Origin: Comamonas testosteroni ATCC 11996
GTDB taxonomy: Bacteria; Pseudomonadota; Gammaproteobacteria; Burkholderiales; Burkholderiaceae_C
DNA length: 64,000 nucleotides
Direction of reading: 5' to 3'
NCBI RefSeq assembly: GCF_000241525.1
Contig: NZ_AHIL01000002.1
Coordinates: forward strand, 474,477 to 538,476
Shown here: positions 8,069 through 14,834 of the stretch, piece after piece
How positions within the stretch are numbered: position 1 is the stretch's first letter
Layout of the letters: each line of letters begins with the position of its first letter
The notes under the pieces: model-generated
Databases searched by the model: none
Told to the model about the DNA's origin: nothing
The model's input: only the letters and a program-made list of their open reading frames with translations
Made by a program: the position numbers and the translations under genes

Positions 8069-8875
8069 ATGAGCGAAACCCCTGAGATTTCAACCAACGA
8101 ACAAGACCGTTACACCGTGCCCGCTCTGGATCGAGGGCTGCGCCTGCTGGCCTGCTTTGGTCCGACGCAACCGGTCTGGAGCGCGCCCGAGCTGGCGCGC
8201 AAGCTCGAGCTGCCGCGCTCCACGGTGTTTCGCATGTTGACCACGCTTGAAAACTCGGGGTATCTGCAGCGCAGCGGAACCGAATACCGGCTCGGTCTGG
8301 CCGTGCTGCGCCTGGGCTATGACTATCTGTCCACCCAGCCGCTGGCGCAACTGGCAGAGCCTGTGCTGCAGGCCTTGTGTGATGAGCTGGGCATGACCAG
8401 CAATCTTGCATTGCGCGACGGCACTTCCGTGGTCTATGTGGCACGCGTCACTCCGTCCGGAGCATTCCAGGGCGCGGTGCGCGTGGGTTCGCGTCTGCCG
8501 GCGCATGCGACGGTGCTTGGGCGAGCCCTGCTGCATGACATGGATGGCGCGCAGCTGCGCTCGGTGTTCGGCGGCGAGGAACTGCCCCAGTTCTCCGAGA
8601 GCACGCCGCGCAATGTCGACGAGCTGCTGCGTCTGCTGGCCGAGGATCGCGAGCGCGGCTATGCCATGGGAGAGGGCTTTTACGAGCCTGGCGTTTCCAG
8701 TATTGCAGCGCCGGTGCGCGCCGCAGACGGGCAGGTGGTTGCGGGGCTGGGTATGGCCATTCCGTTTACCGAGCTGGGGCCCGAAAAAACCCAGCTCTGG
8801 GTGCAGAAGGTGCTGGAGGCGGCAGAGACTCTGTCGGCTCATTTGCGCCAGCAGCACCCGGACCATTTGCGCTGA
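8069..8875 (+). CDS. IclR-family transcriptional regulator, first of two
   Basis: The 268-residue regulator has an N-terminal winged helix-turn-helix at about 14-75 (the segment APELARKLELPRSTVFRML is the recognition region) and a C-terminal effector-binding IclR domain at about 85-260. The start ATG at 8069 is 5 bp after the hydrolase stop. IclR proteins in aromatic pathways bind the substrate or an intermediate and act as repressors or activators at dyad sites. The DNA-binding helix closely resembles that of the second IclR protein at 13023, so the two may recognise similar operators, such as those at 6560 and 12052. Confidence 0.93.
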   Translation: MSETPEISTNEQDRYTVPALDRGLRLLACFGPTQPVWSAPELARKLELPRSTVFRMLTTLENSGYLQRSGTEYRLGLAVLRLGYDYLSTQPLAQLAEPVLQALCDELGMTSNLALRDGTSVVYVARVTPSGAFQGAVRVGSRLPAHATVLGRALLHDMDGAQLRSVFGGEELPQFSESTPRNVDELLRLLAEDRERGYAMGEGFYEPGVSSIAAPVRAADGQVVAGLGMAIPFTELGPEKTQLWVQKVLEAAETLSAHLRQQHPDHLR

Positions 8876-8917
8876 CCCAGATCACGCCGGGCCAGCGCAT
8901 TTTTCAGGAGTCTAGAG

Positions 8918-9718
8918 ATGAAAAATATTGCTTTGATTGGCTGCGGCGCGATTGGCTCCAGTGTTCTGGAGCTTTTGAGCGGAGATACCCGGTTGCAGGT
9001 GGGCTGGGTACTGGTTCCCGAGATCACGCCAGCCGTGCGCGAGACGGCTGCCCGCCTGGCGCCACAGGCGCAGCTGCTGCAGGCCTTGCCCAGCGATGCG
9101 GTGCCGGATCTGCTGGTGGAATGCGCAGGCCATGCCGCCATCGAGGAGCATGTGCTGCCGGCGCTGGCGCGTGGCATTCCTGCGGTCATCGCATCCATAG
9201 GCGCCTTGAGCGCACCGGGCATGGCCGAGCGTGTACAGGCTGCGGCCGAGGCCGGCAACACACAGGCCCAGCTGTTGTCGGGCGCCATCGGCGGCATTGA
9301 TGCCCTGGCTGCGGCGCGTGTCGGCGGCCTGGAGACGGTGGTCTACACGGGCCGCAAGCCGCCCAAGGCCTGGAGCGGTACCCCGGCCGAGCAGGTCTGC
9401 GACCTGGACAGCCTGACCGAGGCCTTCTGCATCTTCGAGGGATCGGCGCGCGAGGCCGCGCAGCTCTATCCCAAGAATGCGAATGTGGCGGCCACCTTGT
9501 CGCTGGCCGGACTGGGGCTGGACAAGACCATGGTGCGTCTGTTTGCCGATCCTGGCGTTCACGAGAACGTGCACCAGGTCGAGGCCCGAGGCGCCTTCGG
9601 CGCCATGGAACTGACCATGCGCGGCAAGCCGCTGGCGGCCAATCCCAAGACCTCGGCGCTGACGGTGTACAGCGTCGTGCGCTCGGTGCTCAACAACGTG
9701 GCGCCGCTGGCCATCTGA
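8918..9718 (+). CDS. aspartate dehydrogenase-like NAD(P)-dependent enzyme
   Basis: The 266-residue protein has a Rossmann motif GCGAIGSSV (8-16), the family segment SGAIGGIDAL (121-130) and YPKNANVAAT (184-193), followed by H215 and H219 near the putative catalytic histidine. This is the L-aspartate dehydrogenase (NadX, DUF108) family, which interconverts aspartate and oxaloacetate/iminoaspartate with NAD(P). NAD synthesis genes are absent nearby, and the gene sits among catabolic genes. A role in amination or deamination of a pathway intermediate is therefore as plausible as NAD precursor supply. The Shine-Dalgarno CAGGAG lies 11 bp before the ATG. Confidence 0.85.
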   Translation: MKNIALIGCGAIGSSVLELLSGDTRLQVGWVLVPEITPAVRETAARLAPQAQLLQALPSDAVPDLLVECAGHAAIEEHVLPALARGIPAVIASIGALSAPGMAERVQAAAEAGNTQAQLLSGAIGGIDALAAARVGGLETVVYTGRKPPKAWSGTPAEQVCDLDSLTEAFCIFEGSAREAAQLYPKNANVAATLSLAGLGLDKTMVRLFADPGVHENVHQVEARGAFGAMELTMRGKPLAANPKTSALTVYSVVRSVLNNVAPLAI

Positions 9719-9910
9719 TCCGGCGCCAGGCCAGGGGCGCCATGCGCGCCACCGGCCCTGGCACCTCTCTTGCTTGTTGCTGAAACCTGCACGCAGACCT
9801 CTCCCACATCAGCATGGTGTCACGCCTGTGCGAATCTTTCCTTGCGCATCATCAAACAGGGCGCGCATCGAACCTCGGCCGGCTTGACATCTCCATCCTC
9901 TGGAACCCTC

Positions 9911-10897
9911 ATGCAACGCTCCGACTTTCTCAAATCCTGCCTGGCGCTGGCCAGCGTCCTGGCTCTGCCCGTCGCCCATGCGGCGACTGCCACCGAGCAG
10001 CTTTCCGCTGCGCAGTTCACCGTCATCGCGCCTTTCCCTGCCGGCGGTCCTGTGGACATCCTGGCGCGCATTCTGGCGACCGGCCTGACCGAGCATTACA
10101 AGCAGGCCGCCATCGTCGATAACCGTCCCGGTGCCAGCGGCAATATCGGCATCGACATGGTCAAGCGCGCCAAGCCCGACGGCCATACGCTGCTGGTCGT
10201 GCCTCAGGGCAATCTGACCATCAATCCGACGCTGATGCCCAAGCTGCCCTACAGCGTGTTCGGCGACTTCGTGCCCGTGGCTTCCATGGGGCGCACGGCC
10301 AATGTCATTGCGGTCAATCCGCAGGTGCCGGCCAAGTCGGTTCAGGAGCTGGTGGCGCTGTCCAAGGCCAAGCCCAACTCCATCAGCTACGCTTCGCCCG
10401 GCGTGGGCTCCAGCCTGCATCTGGCCGGCGAGCTGTTCAAGGACAAGTCGGGCGCAGACATCATGCATGTGGCCTACAAAGGCTCGGCCCAGGGCGTGAC
10501 CGATGTGCTGGGCGGCACCATTCCCATGATCGTGGCCAATCTGCCCACCGTGCTGCCACATTTGCAGTCGGGCAAGCTGCGCGCTCTGGCCGTGACCGAT
10601 GGTTCGCGCTCGGGCTTTTTGCCCAATGTGCCGACCCTGGCCGAAGCTGGCGTGCCGGGGATTGCCATTTCCTCCTGGTATGGCGTGCTGGCTCCGAAGA
10701 ACACGCCTGCAGAGGTGGTCAAGCAACTGGGCGAGGATATCGACAAGATTCTGAAGACCCCGGCAGCACTGAACCAGCTCAAGGCACAGGGGATGACGCC
10801 CTGGGTGGTCAAGGGCGAGGCCTTCGGCGAGCTGATCCGCAAGGAAACCGGACTCTGGGCGCCCATCATCAAAAGTCATGAGATCGAGGCGCAGTAG
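9911..10897 (+). CDS. Bug/TctC-family periplasmic solute-binding protein, first of two
   Basis: The 328-residue receptor has a signal peptide (1-22, ending VAHA-A). Family hallmarks are IAPFPAGGPVDILAR, a DNRPGASGNIG loop, the PDGHTLLV segment and the C-terminal PNVPTLAEAG motif. Bug proteins bind carboxylates and amides in the periplasm for tripartite tricarboxylate transporters or signalling. No TctA or TctB membrane subunit is encoded in the window, which is common for Bug receptors in beta-proteobacteria. ATG 9911 was chosen because it begins the signal peptide; the upstream 192 bp after the aspartate-dehydrogenase-like gene show no gene. A terminator follows at 10935. Confidence 0.92.
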   Translation: MQRSDFLKSCLALASVLALPVAHAATATEQLSAAQFTVIAPFPAGGPVDILARILATGLTEHYKQAAIVDNRPGASGNIGIDMVKRAKPDGHTLLVVPQGNLTINPTLMPKLPYSVFGDFVPVASMGRTANVIAVNPQVPAKSVQELVALSKAKPNSISYASPGVGSSLHLAGELFKDKSGADIMHVAYKGSAQGVTDVLGGTIPMIVANLPTVLPHLQSGKLRALAVTDGSRSGFLPNVPTLAEAGVPGIAISSWYGVLAPKNTPAEVVKQLGEDIDKILKTPAALNQLKAQGMTPWVVKGEAFGELIRKETGLWAPIIKSHEIEAQ

Positions 10898-10934
10898 GCC
10901 CTCGTGCTCTAATCGCGCCTCTTGCGCATCCCCC

Positions 10935-10957
10935 AAAAGCGGCCTGGTGCCGCTTTT
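10935..10957 (+). terminator. terminator after the first Bug receptor gene
   Basis: AAAAGCGGC (10935-10943) pairs with GCCGCTTTT (10949-10957) around a 5-nt loop. It is followed by a T-rich tract. Confidence 0.75.
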
Positions 10958-11028
10958 GTGCTTTCCTTGTACTTTCTTTTGTGCTTTCACCAGGGCCGCC
11001 CGGCCCATGTTCCGGAGTATCCCCATCC

Positions 11029-11787
11029 ATGACGCTTGCCATTCTCAGCGCTCTTGCCGAAGAACAACACGGCCTGGTCGACGCCATGCAGGGCATGCAA
11101 TGCCTGCGCCATGCCGGGCGCGACTTCTGGCTGGGCAGGCTGCATGGTCACGAGGTGGTGTGCGCGCTGTCGGGCATCGGCAAGGTGGCCGCTGCCACCA
11201 CCACCGCCGCGCTGATCGAGCGCTTCGGCGTGCGCGGCATTCTGTTCACTGGCGTGGCCGGCGGCATCGGCGCGGGCGTGAACGTGGGCGATGTGGTCAT
11301 CGCGCGGACTTTCCTGCAGCATGACATGGATGCCTCGCCGATCTTTCCGCGCTGGCAGTTGCCCGGCTACGGCTGCAGCACCATGGCCTGCGACGCGGCG
11401 GCGACGGACAGGCTGGTGCAGGCTGCCGACTCTGCGGTTCGCTCCGGCATCGTGGCTTCATATGCTTCGGCTCGCGTCCATCAGGGCTTGATTGCCAGCG
11501 GCGATCAGTTTGTCAGCTCGCGCCAGGCCAGCGCCCAGCTCAGAGCCGATCTGGAGGCTGCCGGCCACGCCGTGCTGGCTGTGGAGATGGAGGGCGCCGC
11601 CGTGGCCCAGACCTGCCTGGATTACGGCACGCCGTTTGCCGCGATGCGAACCATCTCGGACCGGGCGGACGACAGCGCCCATGTGGACTTCTCGGATTTC
11701 GTGCGCACGGTGGCAAGCCGCTACGCGCAACGCGTGGTACTGGACTTTCTGCGCCAGACACCTGCGAAGAAGCAGGCTGTTTGCTAA
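11029..11787 (+). CDS. mtnN: 5'-methylthioadenosine/S-adenosylhomocysteine nucleosidase
   Basis: The 252-residue protein belongs to the purine nucleoside phosphorylase-like family that removes adenine from MTA and SAH. Visible motifs are SALAEEQ near the N-terminus, FTGVAGGIG, the substrate-binding VEMEGAAVAQ and the catalytic ISDRAD aspartate. It is about 20 residues longer than E. coli MTAN (232), mainly from an insertion after the MD-x-S-P-I-F segment. The start ATG 11029 begins the first beta-strand (MTLAILSAL). It is flanked by terminators at 10935 and 11948, so it appears to be its own unit inside the catabolic block, perhaps a housekeeping gene around which the cluster was assembled. 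Confidence 0.88.
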   Translation: MTLAILSALAEEQHGLVDAMQGMQCLRHAGRDFWLGRLHGHEVVCALSGIGKVAAATTTAALIERFGVRGILFTGVAGGIGAGVNVGDVVIARTFLQHDMDASPIFPRWQLPGYGCSTMACDAAATDRLVQAADSAVRSGIVASYASARVHQGLIASGDQFVSSRQASAQLRADLEAAGHAVLAVEMEGAAVAQTCLDYGTPFAAMRTISDRADDSAHVDFSDFVRTVASRYAQRVVLDFLRQTPAKKQAVC

Positions 11788-11885
11788 TCTTTTAGTAGCT
11801 GTAAGCTATTGATAGATATGATTTTTAAGTTGTTTTAAGCCTGAAAGTATTCATTGATAAGCGCTATAAGCTATTGATATTGATG
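11786..11885. repeat. GATAGCT/GCGCT dispersed intergenic element, copy 2 (degenerate, possibly double)
   Basis: Directly after the nucleosidase stop is an AT-rich tract with three copies of the AAGCTATTGATA-type core (about 11808, 11868 and the related TAGTAGCTGTAAGC) and GATAAGCGCT at about 11858. It is the longest and most AT-rich copy of this family in the window. Confidence 0.5.
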
Positions 11886-11947
11886 ACCTCTGATCCGGTC
11901 CGCCGATAGTTCGGATCGGATACCTTTTGTTGCCCCGTTTTCCTTTC

Positions 11948-11971
11948 AACCGCGCTTGTCGCGGTTTTTTT
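11948..11971 (+). terminator. Rho-independent terminator before the SDR operon
   Basis: AACCGCG (11948-11954) pairs with CGCGGTT (11960-11966) and runs into seven T residues. It separates the nucleosidase transcript from the promoter at 12019. Confidence 0.85.
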
Positions 11972-12018
11972 ACGCCTGTGTGTCGCTGTGGGGTGGGGAC
12001 TACGGGTTTCTCCGGGTA

Positions 12019-12090
12019 TTGACTCAAAAGAAGGCTCACTAAACTGCAGACTTGTTTCAAGAAAAAAGTGTCATTTCATATTTGAAACAA
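12019..12090 (+). promoter_or_regulatory. promoter with a 9-bp inverted-repeat operator
   Basis: A -35-like TTGACT (12019-12024) and TAAACT (12040-12045) are followed by the perfect inverted repeat TTGTTTCAA (12052-12060) and TTGAAACAA (12082-12090). The centres of the two arms are 30 bp apart, about three helical turns. The arms flank an AT-rich spacer just upstream of the SDR start at 12103. This spacing suits a tetrameric or paired-dimer repressor such as IclR. Which regulator binds is inference. Confidence 0.6.
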
Positions 12091-12102
12091 ACAAGGTTTA
12101 AG

Positions 12103-12879
12103 ATGACCCTCAACACCATGCCTTCCACCGGTCAGCTCGCTGGGCGCCGGATTCTTGTGACCGGCGCTGCGCGCGGCCTGGGTTTTGCTTTTGCGCAGAC
12201 GCTGTGCCAGCAGGGGGCGCAGCTTGTGATGGCCGATCTGCGCGCTGAATTGCTGAACGAAGCCGTTGCCAAGCTGCGCGCCATGGGCTTCGAGGCTCAC
12301 GGCGTCGCCTTTGATGCCAGCAACCCGGATTCCATCGAACAGTGCGCACAGCAGGCCGTGCAGACCCTCGGCGGCCTGGACGGCCTGGTCAACAACGCGG
12401 CCGTGACGGACTCCGGCGGCAAGGGCATGGACGACATCGCCCTGGACAAATGGGATCAGGTGATGAACGTCAACGTGCGTGGCGTCTGGCTGATGACCCG
12501 TGCCTGCCGCGCGGCTCTCAAGGACAGCGGTCGTGGTGCCATCGTCAATCTGGCTTCCGACACTGCCATGTGGGGCGCTCCCAACCTGATGGCCTATGTG
12601 GCGAGCAAGGGTGCCGTGATGGCCATGACGCGTTCCATGGCGCGCGAGCTGGGCGCGGACGCCATCACCATCAATGCCGTGGCGCCGGGCCTGGTGCTGG
12701 TCGAGGCCACCGAGTACGTGCCCGAGCACCGCCATCGTCTCTATATCGACCAGCGCGCGTTGCAGCGCGAGCAGGGACCCGAGGATGTCTCGGGTGCCGT
12801 GTCCTATCTGCTGTCGGACGGTGCGCGCTTTGTGACGGGCCAGGTGCTGCCCGTCAACGGCGGCTTCGTCATGAACTGA
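12103..12879 (+). CDS. short-chain dehydrogenase/reductase (SDR), classical
   Basis: The 258-residue NAD(P)-dependent oxidoreductase has the cofactor motif TGAARGLG (20-27), NNAA (97-100), catalytic S152, Y165 and K169 (YVASK), and a C-terminal VNGGF. The closest functional classes are 3-oxoacyl-ACP reductase-like and cyclohexanol/diol dehydrogenases. The ATG at 12103 is preceded by AAGG within AT-rich leader DNA; the alternative TTG at 12052 lies inside the inverted-repeat operator and is rejected. It is the first gene after the operator at 12052-12090 and probably oxidises an alcohol or dihydrodiol intermediate. Confidence 0.92.
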   Translation: MTLNTMPSTGQLAGRRILVTGAARGLGFAFAQTLCQQGAQLVMADLRAELLNEAVAKLRAMGFEAHGVAFDASNPDSIEQCAQQAVQTLGGLDGLVNNAAVTDSGGKGMDDIALDKWDQVMNVNVRGVWLMTRACRAALKDSGRGAIVNLASDTAMWGAPNLMAYVASKGAVMAMTRSMARELGADAITINAVAPGLVLVEATEYVPEHRHRLYIDQRALQREQGPEDVSGAVSYLLSDGARFVTGQVLPVNGGFVMN

Positions 12880-12888
12880 TATGAATTG

Positions 12889-12965
12889 CCCCCTGAGTCG
12901 CTGCGCGCCTTCCCCCCAGGGGGACGACAGCCTCGCTGCGGGGCGGCCCTTGCTTGCTGTCTCTG
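12889..12965 (+). repeat. stop-anchored GC-rich repeat, copy R1
   Basis: Starts 9 nt after the SDR stop. The core order is CCCCCTGAGTCGCTGCGCGCC, then a CCCCCC/GGGGG hairpin, GACGACAGCCTCGCTGCG and GGGCGGCCCTTGCTTG. It is one of ten related copies in this window, all in the orientation of the preceding gene. It also fills the 5' part of a spurious extension of the downstream IclR reading frame. Confidence 0.8.
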
Positions 12966-13022
12966 GCGACGGAAACGGTGCATGCAGCGGGGGCGCTTCA
13001 AGCTTGGGTGCAACAAGCTGGA

Positions 13023-13913
13023 ATGAACCGAAAGTTGGGTATGTCTGCTTCCACTATTCCTGAAGATGCTGGTGGCGCGCCGGACGGCGGCTCCGACAAG
13101 TACATGGTGCCCGCGCTGGAGCGCGGTCTGCGCCTGCTGCAGGAGTTCGGCCGCGACAACGCCACGCTGGGCGCGCCGGAGCTGGCGCGTCGCCTGCAGC
13201 TGCCGCGCGCCACGGTGTTCCGCATGCTCAACACGCTGGAGAGCATGGGCTTTTTGCAGCGCGCCGAGGGCGGCAACGACTACCGGCTGGGCCTGTCCGT
13301 GCTGCGTCTGGGCTTCGAGTTCCTGTCCTCCATGGACCTGACCGAGCTGGGCCAGCCCGTGATCGCGCGGCTGTGCGAGGAAATCCGCTTCCCCTGCAAC
13401 ATCGTGGTGCGCGACGGCCGCTCCATCGTCTATGTGGCCAAGGTCACGCCTCCGACGCCGCTGACCAGCTCGGTGCGCGTGGGCACGCGGCTGCCTGCCC
13501 ATGCCACGCTGCTGGGCCGCATCCTGCTGGCCGATCTCTCGCTGCCCGAGCTGCGCGCCCTCTATCCCGAAGAGCATCTGGAAGGCCATTCGCCCAATAC
13601 GCCCAGGACCGTGGTCGAGCTGTTCGACCTGGTTCAGTCCGATCGCGAGCGCGGCCATGTGGCCGGTGCCGGTTTCTACGAAAGCTCGATCTCCACCATC
13701 GCCGCGCCCGTGCGCGACCACAGCGGCCGCGTCATCGCGGCCCTGGGCGTGACCCTGGCCTCGGCCCAGATCGATCTCGCGCGCCAGACGGAGCTGGTGC
13801 CGCGTGTCTGCGCGGCGGCAGCCGAACTGTCGGAGCTGCTCAACTACCGGCCGCAGTCCAGCGCGCAGGTTCTGTCCATCACTTCAAGGCGCGCAGGAGG
13901 CGGCCATGCATGA
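13023..13913 (+). CDS. IclR-family transcriptional regulator, second of two
   Basis: From ATG 13023 the product is 296 residues: a variable N-terminus, a winged helix-turn-helix at about 25-90 containing APELARRLQLPRATVFRML, and an effector-binding domain at about 100-280 with VGTRLPAHATLLGR and the AAPVRDHSGRVIAALG segment. It is a paralogue of the IclR protein at 8069. The reading frame stays open upstream through repeat R1, so the start is uncertain; ATG 13041 is an alternative. The end overlaps the next SDR gene by 8 nt, so regulator and enzyme are co-translated. Confidence 0.9.
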   Translation: MNRKLGMSASTIPEDAGGAPDGGSDKYMVPALERGLRLLQEFGRDNATLGAPELARRLQLPRATVFRMLNTLESMGFLQRAEGGNDYRLGLSVLRLGFEFLSSMDLTELGQPVIARLCEEIRFPCNIVVRDGRSIVYVAKVTPPTPLTSSVRVGTRLPAHATLLGRILLADLSLPELRALYPEEHLEGHSPNTPRTVVELFDLVQSDRERGHVAGAGFYESSISTIAAPVRDHSGRVIAALGVTLASAQIDLARQTELVPRVCAAAAELSELLNYRPQSSAQVLSITSRRAGGGHA

Positions 13914-14706
13914 TTTCAAACTCGACGCGACAGCCGTCGTCACCGGCGGCTCTTCGGGCATAGGCCTGGCCACCGTGGAGCTGCTGCTGGCCCAGGGCTC
14001 ACGCGTGGCTCTGTGCGGCCGCAATCCCGAACGCCTGGAGCAGGCCGTCAAGCAGCTGCTCGAGCGCCACCCCGAAGCCCGCGAGCGCCTGTTCGCCCAG
14101 GCCTGCGACGTGCTCGATGCCGAGCAGGTGCAGCAGTTCGCCCGCGCCAGCGAAGCGGCGCTGGGCCCGGCTTCCATCCTCATCAACAACGCCGGCCAGG
14201 GCCGTGTCTCGACCTTCGAGAACACCAGCGACGAAGCCTGGACCGAGGAGCTGCACCTGAAGTTCTTCTCGGTGCTGCATCCCACGCGCGCCTTTCTGCC
14301 GCAGCTCGAGCGCGGCGAAGGCTCGGCCATCGTCTGTGTGAACTCGCTGCTGGCCTCCCAGCCCGAGCCCCACATGGTCGCGACCTCGGCGGCGCGCGCC
14401 GGCCTCAAGAACCTGGTGCGCTCCATGGCCACCGAGTTCGCGCCCAAGGGCGTGCGCGTCAACGGCATCCTGGTCGGCCTCATCGAGTCAGGCCAGTGGC
14501 GCCGCCGCTTCGAGGCCCGTGAGGACCGCAGCCAGAGCTGGGAGCAGTGGAGCGCCGAGCTGGCCCGCAAGAAGTCCATTCCGCTGGGTCGCCTGGGATC
14601 ACCCGCTGAAGCCGCGCGCGCCATTTTCTATCTCGCCACGCCCCTGTCGTCATACACGACCGGCAGCCATATCGATGTTTCCGGAGGCCTTTCGAGATAT
14701 GCGTAG
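13906..14706 (+). CDS. SDR-family protein lacking the catalytic Tyr and Lys
   Basis: The 266-residue protein has the Rossmann motif TGGSSGIG (13-20), NNAG (94-97) and S147 in the catalytic-Ser position. At the expected YxxxK site it reads T160-S-A-A-R164, so both Tyr and Lys are replaced. The fold and C-terminal DVSGGLSRY segment are otherwise SDR-like. A Shine-Dalgarno CAGGAGG sits 7 bp before ATG 13906, inside the 3' end of the IclR gene. Such variants may use other residues, catalyse a different step or only bind ligand. Repeat R2 follows directly. Confidence 0.87.
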   Translation: MHDFKLDATAVVTGGSSGIGLATVELLLAQGSRVALCGRNPERLEQAVKQLLERHPEARERLFAQACDVLDAEQVQQFARASEAALGPASILINNAGQGRVSTFENTSDEAWTEELHLKFFSVLHPTRAFLPQLERGEGSAIVCVNSLLASQPEPHMVATSAARAGLKNLVRSMATEFAPKGVRVNGILVGLIESGQWRRRFEAREDRSQSWEQWSAELARKKSIPLGRLGSPAEAARAIFYLATPLSSYTTGSHIDVSGGLSRYA

Positions 14707-14785
14707 CACCCCCTGCGCGGCTTGCGCCGCTTCCCCTTCTCACGCTTTGTGAGAGGGGGCCGCCTAGGCCCTTGCTTGGCGTCCC
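14707..14785 (+). repeat. stop-anchored GC-rich repeat, copy R2
   Basis: Begins right after the SDR stop with CACCCCCTGCGCGGC. A TTCTCACGC/TTTGTGAGAGG hairpin follows, then GGCCCTTGCTTGGCGTC. The middle CGCTGCGGGG part is replaced by CCGCCTAGG, as in copy R7. Confidence 0.7.
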
Positions 14786-14834
14786 GTGCATGAGGCGCGC
14801 CGGCTTCGACCACTAACGAAATTCAGACCAGAAC

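Noticed and set aside
11788..12018. sRNA or riboswitch in the long spacer after the nucleosidase gene
   Set aside because: The spacer is accounted for by an AT-rich repeat and a terminator; no SAM/SAH riboswitch core could be recognised.
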